Positions 8,454 to 17,011 of a stretch of DNA of 64,000 bases are shown piece by piece. Source of the stretch: JAAYEA01 sp012689325. GTDB lineage: Bacteria; Chloroflexota; Anaerolineae; JAAYEA01. The stretch is from the NCBI GenBank assembly GCA_036841525.1, contig DAITVZ010000006.1:1-64000 (forward strand), read 5' to 3'. Under the pieces are notes generated by a model. That model worked only from the letters and a program-made list of their open reading frames with translations. It did not search any database and had not been told where the DNA came from. A program made the position numbers and the translations under genes. Within the stretch, counting starts at the first letter, position 1. Each line of letters begins with the position of its first letter.

Positions 8454-9247
8454 GGGGCGCCTCCCAGGCCCAGAAATGCGCGCGCGTTGCCGCCGAGGAT
8501 GGACGCGCGTGCCGCCTCGCCGATATCGGCCCGTTGCACTTGCAGCAGGGCGGACTCGGGGTAATAGAGGGGCAGGCCCGAGCCATAGGCGAGATGCTCT
8601 GCGCCCAAGACCTCCACCATACGCGCCAGTTGGAGCGACTTGTAGGAGGTGGTGAAGAGCGTCGCGGCGCGATCGCCGAGGAGGGGGGCAAGGGGCGTCG
8701 CCTCCGCGGGCAGGTTGGCGTTGCAGATGGCGATGGGCAGGTCGGGGAAGGCCTTCAGCAGATAGGCCATGTCGTCGGTGGGCAGGGCGGGCACTTGCAT
8801 GAGCAGCGGATGCGAGCGCTCGTCTTGCAGCCGGACGAAGAGCACCGCTGGGAGCCCCAGCTCTCGCAGCGCGCCGCAGAGCGCCGCGGCGCCATCGTCA
8901 TAGACGCGGTAGCCGTGGTAGATGGGCGCCAGCCCGCAGGCGACGCAGCCCCATTCCTCGGCCATCTGGCGGAGATCGCGTTCCCAGCCGGGGAAGGCGG
9001 GGTTCACCATCGCCAGGGGCAGCAGGTCTGGGTGGTCGATCCCCAGCTCGTCGAGCATCTCGCGGACGCCCTCCGCGGGATTCTTGTAAAAGATGCCCTG
9101 GAGGGGCGCGGCCAAGGCTTGGCTGGCGCCGGTGCGGGCCAAGAGGCGGTGAACGCCCTCCGTCCCCCCATGGCGCAATCGCCGGAAGGGCCACTGGCCG
9201 AGATAGACGTTGAGATCCAGTATCACGATGGACACCTCTTGGCTCAC
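8447..9247 (-). CDS. amidohydrolase-like protein lacking the metal-binding motifs
   Basis: A 266-residue protein with the same architecture as the downstream amidohydrolase, but the N-terminal DxHxH position reads LDLNVYLG. The region expected to hold HxG reads ICNANLP, and the C-terminal GTD position reads YGSGLPLYY. The family framework (RRLRHGG, MVNPAFPGWERDL, AEWG, ILGGNARAFLGL) is kept, so this is probably a structural or regulatory partner or a substrate-binding pseudoenzyme. The GTG at 9247 overlaps the upstream stop by 4 nt. A GTG at 9226 with AGAGGTG upstream is an alternative start. It may form a heteromer with the 7689-8453 product. Confidence 0.75.
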   Translation of the reverse strand: MSQEVSIVILDLNVYLGQWPFRRLRHGGTEGVHRLLARTGASQALAAPLQGIFYKNPAEGVREMLDELGIDHPDLLPLAMVNPAFPGWERDLRQMAEEWGCVACGLAPIYHGYRVYDDGAAALCGALRELGLPAVLFVRLQDERSHPLLMQVPALPTDDMAYLLKAFPDLPIAICNANLPAEATPLAPLLGDRAATLFTTSYKSLQLARMVEVLGAEHLAYGSGLPLYYPESALLQVQRADIGEAARASILGGNARAFLGLGGAPC

Positions 9248-10338
9248 AACTCGCGGGTTTCACGGGCGAGCGCGCGCCGCTCGCGGCGATAGATGCGGAC
9301 CATGGTCCAGACGGCCGCTGCCCCCATCAGCAGGGCCACGTCGCGCCACACGCCACGCCAGTCCAGGGGCAGTTGCGTGGAACCTCCGGGCAGCGGCTCC
9401 GCCTCGGGGGCGATGTGGGCGCACAGGAAATCGGTGATCGGCATCGAGTATCCGGAGGCGCTGGACAGCTCACTGAACTCCTGGGCGAGGTGCGCGAGCT
9501 CTTGACGAGCACCGTGCGCATGGGAGAGGCCGTGCTGCGCGGCGGGGGTGCGCAAGCGGCGTCGCGCGACATACACCAGGAGCGGCTCCGGCAGCCAACG
9601 GAGGAGCCGGAAAAAGAAGGGTGTGGCCGTGACGCCGGCAGCGCGCAGCGCGCCCATGCTTTCCCGCAGGCTGCGAGCCAGCATCACCAAGGCGTCGCGA
9701 GTATCGGCCAGGCGCGCGACGTCCATGTCGGTCATATAAGTCGCGCCGGCCAACGGCAGGATAAAGGCGGCATGCGACTTGAGCCAGTCGTCGATGCGGC
9801 GCTCGAGCAGCGCCGGGGTGCCCGCCTGCCGAAACAGGGCCATGGCCTCGGGCAGGCGCGCAGTTGCTTCGGGATACGGCGCGCCGACGATCACCGGAAA
9901 GCGGCGCCCCTTCCGCGAGTCCATGAAGCGCACGAGGTTGCCTTCCCGCGTGCCCGCTGCGCCGGGGAAGCCCATAAGGACGCGCTCGCGGCCCACGGCG
10001 GCGGCCAGCGCCTCGGGCCCGGCGGCGTTGTTACCGAGGAACAGGATGCAGGGAACCAGGTGGTTAGCAGAGAGCGCCGGCAGGATCTCGGCTACGCAAT
10101 GCTTGGGCACCAGCGTGATGACCAGGTCATAGCGATCCTCGGGGCCCAATGCGTCCACCGCGTCGATGGTCATGGTCAGTCGTTCGCCGGTGATCAGGTC
10201 TTCCATCTCGAGGCCGCGCTTGCGGAGGTCGGCGAGGCGCTGGCCTCGCGCCAGCAGCGTCACATCATGGCCGCCTTGCTTGAGCCGCGCCGCATAGAGG
10301 CTGCCGATGACGCCCGCGCCGTAGATCAGAACCTTCAT
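9244..10338 (-). CDS. ketopantoate reductase (ApbA/PanE)-like oxidoreductase with C-terminal membrane helix
   Basis: A 364-residue protein. The NADP-binding Rossmann motif is at the start (YGAGVIGSLYAARL). The family pattern LVITLVPKHCVAEILPAL and the conserved Lys/Asn region (DWLKSHAAFILPLAG, about residue 200) follow. The C-terminus carries a hydrophobic stretch, VALLMGAAAVWTMV, followed by a basic tail (RIYRRERRALARE), which is unusual for PanE and suggests membrane anchoring. The start ATG at 10338 has GGAAGGAGG upstream. It is the first gene of the minus-strand block, read from the promoter at 10440-10468. Pantothenate synthesis is not implied by the context. Confidence 0.82.
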   Translation of the reverse strand: MKVLIYGAGVIGSLYAARLKQGGHDVTLLARGQRLADLRKRGLEMEDLITGERLTMTIDAVDALGPEDRYDLVITLVPKHCVAEILPALSANHLVPCILFLGNNAAGPEALAAAVGRERVLMGFPGAAGTREGNLVRFMDSRKGRRFPVIVGAPYPEATARLPEAMALFRQAGTPALLERRIDDWLKSHAAFILPLAGATYMTDMDVARLADTRDALVMLARSLRESMGALRAAGVTATPFFFRLLRWLPEPLLVYVARRRLRTPAAQHGLSHAHGARQELAHLAQEFSELSSASGYSMPITDFLCAHIAPEAEPLPGGSTQLPLDWRGVWRDVALLMGAAAVWTMVRIYRRERRALARETREL

Positions 10339-10439
10339 CTTGACCTCCTTCCTGAGGCGGATAACCAGTGTGCGCCCGCGGTTCTGACCCAGACCGCAGG
10401 GGTGGCCGCCGCTGCGCACTCGCTGGCGCCTCAAGCGGC

Positions 10440-10468
10440 AGTGTAACACGGGTGTCGCGAATCGCCAA
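10440..10468 (-). promoter_or_regulatory. minus-strand arm of divergent promoter pair
   Basis: On the minus strand TTGGCG (10468-10463), 17 bp, then TACACT (10445-10440). It drives the ketopantoate-reductase-like gene and the amidohydrolase pair. Its -35 region lies in the left arm of a perfect inverted repeat. Confidence 0.7.
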
Positions 10469-10497
10469 GCGCGCGAGCCTGCAGGTTTGGCGATTCG
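10458..10497. repeat. perfect 11-bp inverted repeat between divergent promoters
   Basis: CGAATCGCCAA (10458-10468) and TTGGCGATTCG (10487-10497) are exact reverse complements separated by 18 bp. Each arm contains the -35 hexamer of one of the two divergent promoters plus five further identical bases. The extra bases go beyond what a -35 box requires, so this may be a shared operator with half-sites about three helical turns apart. Confidence 0.7.
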
Positions 10498-10514
10498 GTG
10501 CAAGATGGTATCAT
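10487..10514 (+). promoter_or_regulatory. plus-strand arm of divergent promoter pair
   Basis: TTGGCG (10487-10492), 16 bp, then TATCAT (10509-10514). It is placed to transcribe the ADP-ribosylglycohydrolase gene and the long run of co-oriented genes that ends at the terminator at 22115-22143. Confidence 0.7.
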
Positions 10515-10581
10515 GATCGCGGCAGCGCGCCAGCGGGCAAGCGTTGCCCCGCCCGGGCGAGATTCGGTCAGGAGGTGACGC

Positions 10582-11937
10582 GTGTCGTCATTCTGGAATC
10601 ACAGATGGCTTTACATCAGCCGCACCGATCTGGATATCGAGTGGAAACAGTGCATCGAGGAGGGCAAGGATCCTGCGCCTCTGGCGGCCGAGTTCGCGCG
10701 CGTGCGGGCGCTCGATCTGGAGGACCGGCGCAATCAGCCAGCGGCCCAGACGCTGCTAGACAAGGCCGCGGCGCTGCCCCTGAGGGGCGACTATGGCTAC
10801 GAGGAGCCGTCGGACCTGGAGGAAATCCGGGCGCGGCGGCCGAAGGGCGAGCCCTGGCGAGTCCTGCCGGCCAGCGACGAGGGGCTGCTGGACCGTGTGT
10901 ACGGCGCCTGGCTGGGCCGAGTCTGTGGCTGCTTGTTGGGCAAGCCGGTGGAAGGCTGGCGGCGCCCGCGGATGTGGGGGTACCTGAAGGACGCGGGGCG
11001 CTGGCCGCTGAGCGACTATTTCACGTTGGCGGTGCCCCAGGCGGTGCGCGAGCGATACGAGCTCTCTCCCGCACGCGCATTCATTGACACCGTTGACCAC
11101 ATGCCCGAAGACGATGATACCAACTATACGGCCACCGGCCTCGCTATCCTGAGCAAGTACGGGCCAGGTTTTGCGCCCACCGATGTGGCGACCTTCTGGC
11201 TGAACAACATCCCGATCCTGCGGACTTGCACGGCAGAGCGCGTCGCCTACCGCAACCTCTGCCAACTGATCCCGCCTCCGCGCTCGGCGGTGGTTCGCAA
11301 CCCCTACCGGGAGTGGATCGGCGCTCAAATCCGCGCGGACATGTTCGGCTATGCCGCGCCGGGGAACCCTGAACTGGCCGCCGAGTTGGCCTGGCGCGAT
11401 GCCAGCATCTCGCACGTCAAGAACGGCATCTATGGCGAGATGTGGGTGGCGGCGATGCTAGCCGCCGCCCTCGTTAGCGATGACGTGTCGCAGATCATCG
11501 CGGCGGGGCTGGCCCAGATCCCGGAGCGCTCCCGACTGGCTGAAGCGATCCAGGAGGTCCTGGCGTGGCGTGTGGAGGGCATCGACTATGACGCTGCCGC
11601 CGAGCGGCTGCATGCGCGCTGGGACGAGAACCACGCGCACGATTGGTGCCATACCATCAGCAACGCCATGGTGGTGGCGATCGGGCTGCTGTGGGGTGAG
11701 AGGGATTACGGGCTGTCCATCTGCCGGGCGGTGCAGGCCTGCTTCGACACGGACTGCAACGGGGCGACGGTGGGCTCCATCGTCGGCGCGATGCTCGGCG
11801 CTAAGCGGCTGCCCGAGCGGTGGACTGCGCCGGTGCACGACACGCTAGAGACGGGAGTTGCCGGGTACCATCGCGTGCGCGTCGCCGACCTGGCGCGCGA
11901 GACGATGGGGGTGATCGAGCGGGTCAGAAACGGCTAG
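10582..11937 (+). CDS. ADP-ribosylglycohydrolase-family protein
   Basis: A 451-residue protein. After an N-terminal extension of about 105 residues that I do not recognise, the DraG-like fold starts at LLDRVYGAWLGRVCGCLLGKPVEG. The Mg-binding motifs are visible as EDDDTNYTATGL (about residue 175) and DTDCNGATVGSIVGAMLG (about 393), matching the family's (D/E)DDT and DTD sites. The start is GTG with GGAGG about 10 bases upstream. Family members remove ADP-ribose from arginine or small molecules, but clustered versions in sugar-catabolic loci have unknown substrates. It is the first gene of the promoter-to-terminator unit 10487-22143. Confidence 0.85.
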   Translation: MSSFWNHRWLYISRTDLDIEWKQCIEEGKDPAPLAAEFARVRALDLEDRRNQPAAQTLLDKAAALPLRGDYGYEEPSDLEEIRARRPKGEPWRVLPASDEGLLDRVYGAWLGRVCGCLLGKPVEGWRRPRMWGYLKDAGRWPLSDYFTLAVPQAVRERYELSPARAFIDTVDHMPEDDDTNYTATGLAILSKYGPGFAPTDVATFWLNNIPILRTCTAERVAYRNLCQLIPPPRSAVVRNPYREWIGAQIRADMFGYAAPGNPELAAELAWRDASISHVKNGIYGEMWVAAMLAAALVSDDVSQIIAAGLAQIPERSRLAEAIQEVLAWRVEGIDYDAAAERLHARWDENHAHDWCHTISNAMVVAIGLLWGERDYGLSICRAVQACFDTDCNGATVGSIVGAMLGAKRLPERWTAPVHDTLETGVAGYHRVRVADLARETMGVIERVRNG

Positions 11938-11954
11938 CAAGGGAGCGAGTATCG

Positions 11955-13421
11955 ATGCCACCGAATATCCTGATCTACATGACCGACCACGAACGCGGGG
12001 ACGTGCTGAGCGAGGGGAGCCCCTGCATTGCGCCTCATGCGGCGCGGCTGGCGGAGGAGGGCATCTCGTTCCGCCAGGCCTACACCCCCGCGGCGCACTG
12101 CTGCCCGTCGCGGGCGACCTTTATGACGGGCCTCTACCCAAGCCGCCATGGGGTCTACAACAATGTGCTCACCACCACGCGCATCCACTCGGGGCTGAAG
12201 GAGGGTGTGGTTACCTTCAGCGAGCGGCTGCGCGAGGTGGGCTACCACCTGGCCTATGCGGGCAAGTGGCACGTCAGCGCCGACGAGAACCCGGCGGACC
12301 GAGGCTGGGAGGAGCTGGACGTGACGGCCGTCAAGGGCAATAGCCACGACGCCGACCTGAGCCTGTGGCGCGAGGGCAAGGCGGCTGGCGACCTGGCCCC
12401 GGGGGAGCGCCAGCCCGGAGAGGTGCTCCGCCCTGGCTGGGGCAACTATCGGCTCTATGGCTCCTATCCCACCGCCGGCCCCAAGGGCTATGAGGAGCAC
12501 CGCGACTATGCGGTGGTGCGCTCGGCCATCGACGCATTGCCGCGTCTGGCCGATGCTGGGCAGCCGTGGGTGTTGTTCGTGGGGCCGAGCGGCCCGCACG
12601 ACCCTTATATCGTCCCGGAGCGGTTCGTGCGCATGTACGACGGGATCGAGATCCCATTGCCGCCCAGCTACCATGACAGCCTGGCGGACAAGCCGCGGAT
12701 CTACCAGCGGGTGCGCGAGCAGGTCTGGAGCCAGCTTGGGCCCGAGGAGGTCCGCGAGGCGATCAAGCACTACTACGCCTATTGCACCATGCTCGACATG
12801 ATGTTTGGAGAGGTGCTGGAGGCGCTGGCAGCCACCGGCCAGTCGGACGACACGCTGGTGCTGCGGATCAGCGACCATGGCGACTATGGCGGGGCGCACG
12901 GCCTCTTTGCCAAGGGGGTGCCGGCGTTCCGCGAGGCCTATCATGTCCCCGCCATCGTCCGCTGGCCGAAGGGACTGGCCCAGCCCGGGCGAGCAGTGGA
13001 GGCGTTCGTCACGCATGCCGACTGGGCGCCGACGTTCCTGGATCTGGCGGGGCTGGCGGCGCCGGAGCGCACGGCCGGGCGTAGCGTGCTGCCGATCCTG
13101 CGCGGCGAGACCCCCGTGGACTGGCCCGACGCCTTTCACTCCCAGTTCAACGGCGTCGAGCTTTACTACACCCAGCGCGTGACCATGACGCACCAGTTCA
13201 AGTATGTCTATAACGGCTTTGACTATGATGAGCTCTATGACCTGCGCAACGATCCCCACGAGATGCGAAACCTGAGTGAGCACCCGGGCTACCAGGGGAT
13301 CAAGCGCGAGCTGGTGAAGCGCATGTGGCGCTTTGCCGACCAACAACGAGATCACCTGTTCAACCGCTATATCACGGTGGCTCTGGCGCCCTGGGGGCCG
13401 GCCATTGCATTGGAGGAGTGA
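11955..13421 (+). CDS. type I sulfatase (formylglycine-dependent)
   Basis: A 488-residue sulfatase. The N-terminal PNILIYMTDHERGD supplies metal-binding Asp residues. The modification site CCPSR, in HCCPSRATFMTGLYPSRHG (about residue 51), fits the C-x-P-S-R rule, so the first Cys would be converted to formylglycine. Downstream, KWH and the metal ligands in ISDHGDYGG (about 308) are present. There is no signal peptide: translation begins directly at the first beta-strand, suggesting cytoplasmic action. No formylglycine-generating or anaerobic sulfatase-maturating enzyme is in the window. GAGCGAG precedes the ATG. The gap to the previous gene is 17 nt. Confidence 0.92.
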   Translation: MPPNILIYMTDHERGDVLSEGSPCIAPHAARLAEEGISFRQAYTPAAHCCPSRATFMTGLYPSRHGVYNNVLTTTRIHSGLKEGVVTFSERLREVGYHLAYAGKWHVSADENPADRGWEELDVTAVKGNSHDADLSLWREGKAAGDLAPGERQPGEVLRPGWGNYRLYGSYPTAGPKGYEEHRDYAVVRSAIDALPRLADAGQPWVLFVGPSGPHDPYIVPERFVRMYDGIEIPLPPSYHDSLADKPRIYQRVREQVWSQLGPEEVREAIKHYYAYCTMLDMMFGEVLEALAATGQSDDTLVLRISDHGDYGGAHGLFAKGVPAFREAYHVPAIVRWPKGLAQPGRAVEAFVTHADWAPTFLDLAGLAAPERTAGRSVLPILRGETPVDWPDAFHSQFNGVELYYTQRVTMTHQFKYVYNGFDYDELYDLRNDPHEMRNLSEHPGYQGIKRELVKRMWRFADQQRDHLFNRYITVALAPWGPAIALEE

Positions 13422-13425
13422 GTCC

Positions 13426-14412
13426 ATGTTCGTTCATCCCGGTGATCCCCGTCTGACCTGGCCGGGCGCCGTCTCGGTCGAGCAAGGAGACGGGTGGGTC
13501 ATGCCCTGGCGCATCCCGCATGCCGACCGGATGCTCTATAACGACCAGCTGCTGATCCGGGCGGCCATGCCTTCCGGGGTGCGGCTCGCCTTCCGCAGCG
13601 ACACCACCCATGTGGCCGGCGCGTTCGTTCCCGCCCCCGACATGGCGCCCATCGACATCTGTTGCGATGGCGAGTTCGTCGGATCCTGCCCGCTGGAAGG
13701 ACAGCAGAGCTTTCGCTTCGATGGGCTGGCTTCGCGAGACAAGCTCATCGAGCTGTGGCTGCCGCAGGCGGATCTGCTGAAGCTGCAAGGGCTGGAGTTG
13801 AGCGAGGGGGCGACCTTGGTCCAGGCTGAGGACACGCGGCCTCGTTGGATCACCTACGGCAGCTCGATCACCCATTGCCGGACTGCCGCCTCGCCGACGC
13901 AGACCTGGCCCGCCATCGTGGCGCGCCAGATGGGGCTGCACCTGACGTCGCTGGGCTTTGGCGGGCAGTGCCACCTGGACCCGCTGATCGCGCGACTGAT
14001 GCGGGATCTGCCCGCGGATTACCTTTCCATGTGCGTGGGGATCAACATCTATGGCGGGGCGTCGCTGGGGCCGCGGACCTTTCGCTGGGGGATCATCGGG
14101 TTTGCCGAGATCGTGCGAGAGAAGCACCCTGATACGCCTTTCGTGATCATGTCGCCCATCTACTCGCCGCCGCGGGAGACGGCGCTCAATGCCGTGGGTT
14201 TCACGCTGCAGGCCATGCGCGAGGAGGTGGCGGAGGCAGTGGCGGCGATGCAGGCGCATGGCGATAGGAACGTGCACTATGTGAACGGCCTCGCCGTCTT
14301 TGGAGAGGACCTGGGCCGCCTGTTGCCGGACGAGCTGCACCCGAACGCCGAGGGGTATCGGATCATGGGCCGCAGCTTTCTCGACGTGGCGGCGCGTCGC
14401 TACTTCGTATAG
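13426..14412 (+). CDS. SGNH/GDSL-type hydrolase (probable esterase)
   Basis: A 328-residue protein with an N-terminal beta-rich domain (residues 1-135) and a C-terminal SGNH domain. The catalytic Ser block is ITYGSSITHC (about residue 143). Block II Gly lies near LGFGGQCHL, block III Asn in CVGINIYGG, and the Asp-His pair in LPDELHPNAEGY (about 304). Start ATG 13426 has GGAGG at 13412-13416, four bases after the sulfatase stop. Such two-domain enzymes deacylate or deacetylate carbohydrates, so it may remove ester groups from the same substrates as the sulfatases. No signal peptide. Confidence 0.88.
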   Translation: MFVHPGDPRLTWPGAVSVEQGDGWVMPWRIPHADRMLYNDQLLIRAAMPSGVRLAFRSDTTHVAGAFVPAPDMAPIDICCDGEFVGSCPLEGQQSFRFDGLASRDKLIELWLPQADLLKLQGLELSEGATLVQAEDTRPRWITYGSSITHCRTAASPTQTWPAIVARQMGLHLTSLGFGGQCHLDPLIARLMRDLPADYLSMCVGINIYGGASLGPRTFRWGIIGFAEIVREKHPDTPFVIMSPIYSPPRETALNAVGFTLQAMREEVAEAVAAMQAHGDRNVHYVNGLAVFGEDLGRLLPDELHPNAEGYRIMGRSFLDVAARRYFV

Positions 14413-14447
14413 GCGGCCAGTCGCGCGAAAGGCTGGAGAGACATCAC

Positions 14448-15845
14448 ATGAAGCGACCGAACATCCTGATCATCCAGACGGATCAGCAACGATGGGATGC
14501 TGTGGGGGCTAACGGCAACGAGGAAGTCATCACGCCGAACCTGGATCGGCTGGCCGCGCAGGGCGCGACCTTTTTGCACCACTATGTGCAGAACCCCGTC
14601 TGCATGCCCAGCCGTGCCAGCTTTCTCCTGGGGCAGTACCCCTCCACCGTCGGCAGCCTGAAGAACGGCTCGCCGGTCCCGGAGGATGCGATCACCTTGC
14701 CGCGGATTCTGCGCAACTATGGCTACGTGAGCGGGAACGTGGGCAAGATCCACTTTTTGCCGCACGCCAACCGCGATCACCGGCAGATACACCCCGACTA
14801 TGGCTTTGACCATATGGAGATATCGGACGAGCCGGGCTGCTATGAGGACGTATATCGCGCCTGGGTGCGCCGCAAGGCGCCCGATCAACTGCCTTACATC
14901 AGCCGGGTGCTTCCGCCGGCGGCGCAGGTCTACCGAGACGAGGTGGGGCCGCTGGAGGATTTCCCACACCCGGCCAAAGGCGCACCCGGCTATGGCATCG
15001 AAACCGCGGTGCGCAAGGACGTGACGCAGGCCGCCTTTGTGGCGGAGCAGACGATGGAATTCGTGCGCCAGCGCCGCGAGGGGCCGTTCCTCTGCATCGC
15101 CGGGATCTATGCGCCGCATAGCCCTTGCCTGGCGCCGCAAGAGTACCGCGACCTCTATGACCCTGGGCGGCTGAGCTTGCCCCAGTTTCCGCCAGAGGTC
15201 GAGGCCCGGCGCGCGGGCTCCACCTATACGGACGCCGAGCTGCGCGGCGCCAAGCATGGGTACTATGCCATGGTTAGCGAGGTGGATGCGCAGGTGGGGC
15301 GCATGCTGGCCTATCTGGACGAGCTGGGCATAGCCGACGAGACCATCGTGGTCTTTACCTCGGACCACGGGGAGTGGCTGGGCGAGCACCTTCGGTACGG
15401 GAAGGGCTACCCAGGCCACGACTGCGTCAGCCGAACCCCGCTCATCGTCCGCTGGCCGGGCGTGGTTGCGGAGGGCCGCCGGGTGGAAGCGGTGGTGGAG
15501 GCGATCGATGTGTTGCCCACCCTGTTGGCGGCGGCAGCGATCCCCACGCCGCCGCACCTGCAGGGCCGTTCGTTCCTCGACCTGCTGGAGGGACGCGCGC
15601 AGGAGGGCCGCGACTCGGCGCTGACGGAGGGCGATGGCTGGAAGAGCTTGCGGCTGCCTGGATTGCGCTACGTGGTGGAGGCCAGCGGCAAGGAGAGCCT
15701 GTTCGATCTGAGGCATGACCCGGGTGGCTACCAGAACCTGGCCGGCGAAGCGGAATACGCCGAGGCGCTCCACGACGCCCGGCTGCGGCTGTTGCAGCGC
15801 CTGTTGCAGATGGAGCGGTCGCTGCCGCGCACCTGGACCTATTAA
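14448..15845 (+). CDS. type I sulfatase (formylglycine-dependent)
   Basis: A 465-residue sulfatase similar in build to the one at 11955. It opens with PNILIIQTDQQRWDAVG. The modification motif is CMPSR in NPVCMPSRASFLLGQYPS (about residue 53), and the C-terminal metal site is TSDHGEWLGEH (about 305). The family segment GKIHFLPH (about 102) carries the conserved Lys-x-His, and PHSPC (about 224) a further active-site His. No export signal is present. Its end, LLQMERSLPRTWTY, is normal. Two different sulfatases in one operon suggest a substrate with more than one sulfate ester, or two related substrates. Confidence 0.92.
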   Translation: MKRPNILIIQTDQQRWDAVGANGNEEVITPNLDRLAAQGATFLHHYVQNPVCMPSRASFLLGQYPSTVGSLKNGSPVPEDAITLPRILRNYGYVSGNVGKIHFLPHANRDHRQIHPDYGFDHMEISDEPGCYEDVYRAWVRRKAPDQLPYISRVLPPAAQVYRDEVGPLEDFPHPAKGAPGYGIETAVRKDVTQAAFVAEQTMEFVRQRREGPFLCIAGIYAPHSPCLAPQEYRDLYDPGRLSLPQFPPEVEARRAGSTYTDAELRGAKHGYYAMVSEVDAQVGRMLAYLDELGIADETIVVFTSDHGEWLGEHLRYGKGYPGHDCVSRTPLIVRWPGVVAEGRRVEAVVEAIDVLPTLLAAAAIPTPPHLQGRSFLDLLEGRAQEGRDSALTEGDGWKSLRLPGLRYVVEASGKESLFDLRHDPGGYQNLAGEAEYAEALHDARLRLLQRLLQMERSLPRTWTY

Positions 15846-15863
15846 CCTGGAGGAGAACCACCT

Positions 15864-17003
15864 ATGGATGTCTATCGCGAACTGGGCGTCGAGCCGCTGA
15901 TCAACGCGGGGGGAACGCTGACCACGCTGGGCGGGTCGCTGATGCTGCCCGAGGTGACGGATGCTATGGCGGCGGCCAGCCGAGCCTTTGTGGACATGAG
16001 CGAGCTCCACCTGGCGGCGGGGAAGCGGATCGCTGAGCTGGTCGGCGTGGAGGCGGCGCACGTCACCTCAGGCGCCGCGGCGGGGATCGCCCTGATGGCG
16101 GCGGCTTGCATGACCGGGGCGGATGGCGAAAGGATCGCCCGCCTGCCGGATACGACTGGAATGAGAAACATGTTTGTCATCCAGCGGCCACACCACAACC
16201 CATTCGACCAGGCGCTGCGGCTGACGGGAGCCAGCTTTGTGGACGTGGCAGCCGATGAGGATGAACTGGCGAGCGCTCTGCGCCGGCCGGACGCCGCGGG
16301 AGTCTATTCCACTTTCGCTTGGTTCTGCCGGCTGCCGGTGCTGCCGCTGCCGAGGGTGGCGGAGCTGGCCCATGCGGCGGGATTGCCGCTGATCGTGGAC
16401 GCCGCCGCGGAGGTGCCACCGCTGGAGAACCTGGCGCGCTTTGTGCGCGAGGGCGCCGATTTGGTGGCGTTCAGCGGGGGCAAGGCGATCCGCGGGCCGC
16501 AGTCCACCGGCTTTGTGCTGGGGCGAGCCGATCTGGTGGAGGCCTGCCGCCTCAACGACAGCCCGAACATGGCGATCGGACGCCCGATGAAGGCGGGTAA
16601 AGAGGAGATCGTCGCGGTGGTCAAGGCGGTGGAGCTGTATACGCGCAAGAACCACGCTACCGAGATGGCCGTCTGGGAGAGGCGGGTGGCGCACGTGATC
16701 GGTGAGCTGGCCGCGCTGCCGCATGTGCGGGCGTGGCGGCAATTGCCCTTTGGCACCGGGCAACTGATCCCGCACGCGGCGGTGAGCTGGGACGAGGGCA
16801 AGGTGGGGCTGACCCATGAAGAGGCGCTGCGTCGCCTGAAGGAGGGCCGTCCGCGGGTCGCCGTGCAACTGGTTAGCCCGCAGCGCTACGCCTTTTCGGA
16901 TTTTACGGCGCCGGAGCTGCGGATTCACCCGCACACCCTGGCGGACGGAGAAGAGATGGTGGTGGCGCGGAGGCTGGTCGAGGTGCTTTCCGGCAAGCGA
17001 TAG
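15864..17003 (+). CDS. SelA-like PLP-dependent enzyme (not selenocysteine synthase)
   Basis: A 379-residue fold-type I PLP enzyme related to SelA. The PLP Lys is in FSGGKAIRGPQSTG (about residue 209), and the Asp that contacts the pyridine nitrogen is in LIVDAAAEVPP (about 178). The opening YRELGVEPLINAGGTLT is typical of the SelA-related group that includes D-glucosaminate-6-phosphate ammonia-lyase. It lacks the long N-terminal domain of true SelA, and no selB or tRNA-Sec is nearby. The deacetylase-like amidohydrolase two genes downstream is a frequent partner of this family, so an amino-sugar or amino-acid dehydratase/lyase role is inferred. Confidence 0.85.
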   Translation: MDVYRELGVEPLINAGGTLTTLGGSLMLPEVTDAMAAASRAFVDMSELHLAAGKRIAELVGVEAAHVTSGAAAGIALMAAACMTGADGERIARLPDTTGMRNMFVIQRPHHNPFDQALRLTGASFVDVAADEDELASALRRPDAAGVYSTFAWFCRLPVLPLPRVAELAHAAGLPLIVDAAAEVPPLENLARFVREGADLVAFSGGKAIRGPQSTGFVLGRADLVEACRLNDSPNMAIGRPMKAGKEEIVAVVKAVELYTRKNHATEMAVWERRVAHVIGELAALPHVRAWRQLPFGTGQLIPHAAVSWDEGKVGLTHEEALRRLKEGRPRVAVQLVSPQRYAFSDFTAPELRIHPHTLADGEEMVVARRLVEVLSGKR

Positions 17004-17011
17004 GGGGCGCG

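Noticed and set aside
14400..16061. 553-residue minus-strand open frame over the second sulfatase
   Set aside because: Shadow of a clear sulfatase gene. No family signal.
15864..17003. True selenocysteine synthase (selA)
   Set aside because: Shorter than SelA, with no selB, selD or tRNA-Sec in the window. It matches the SelA-related subgroup.
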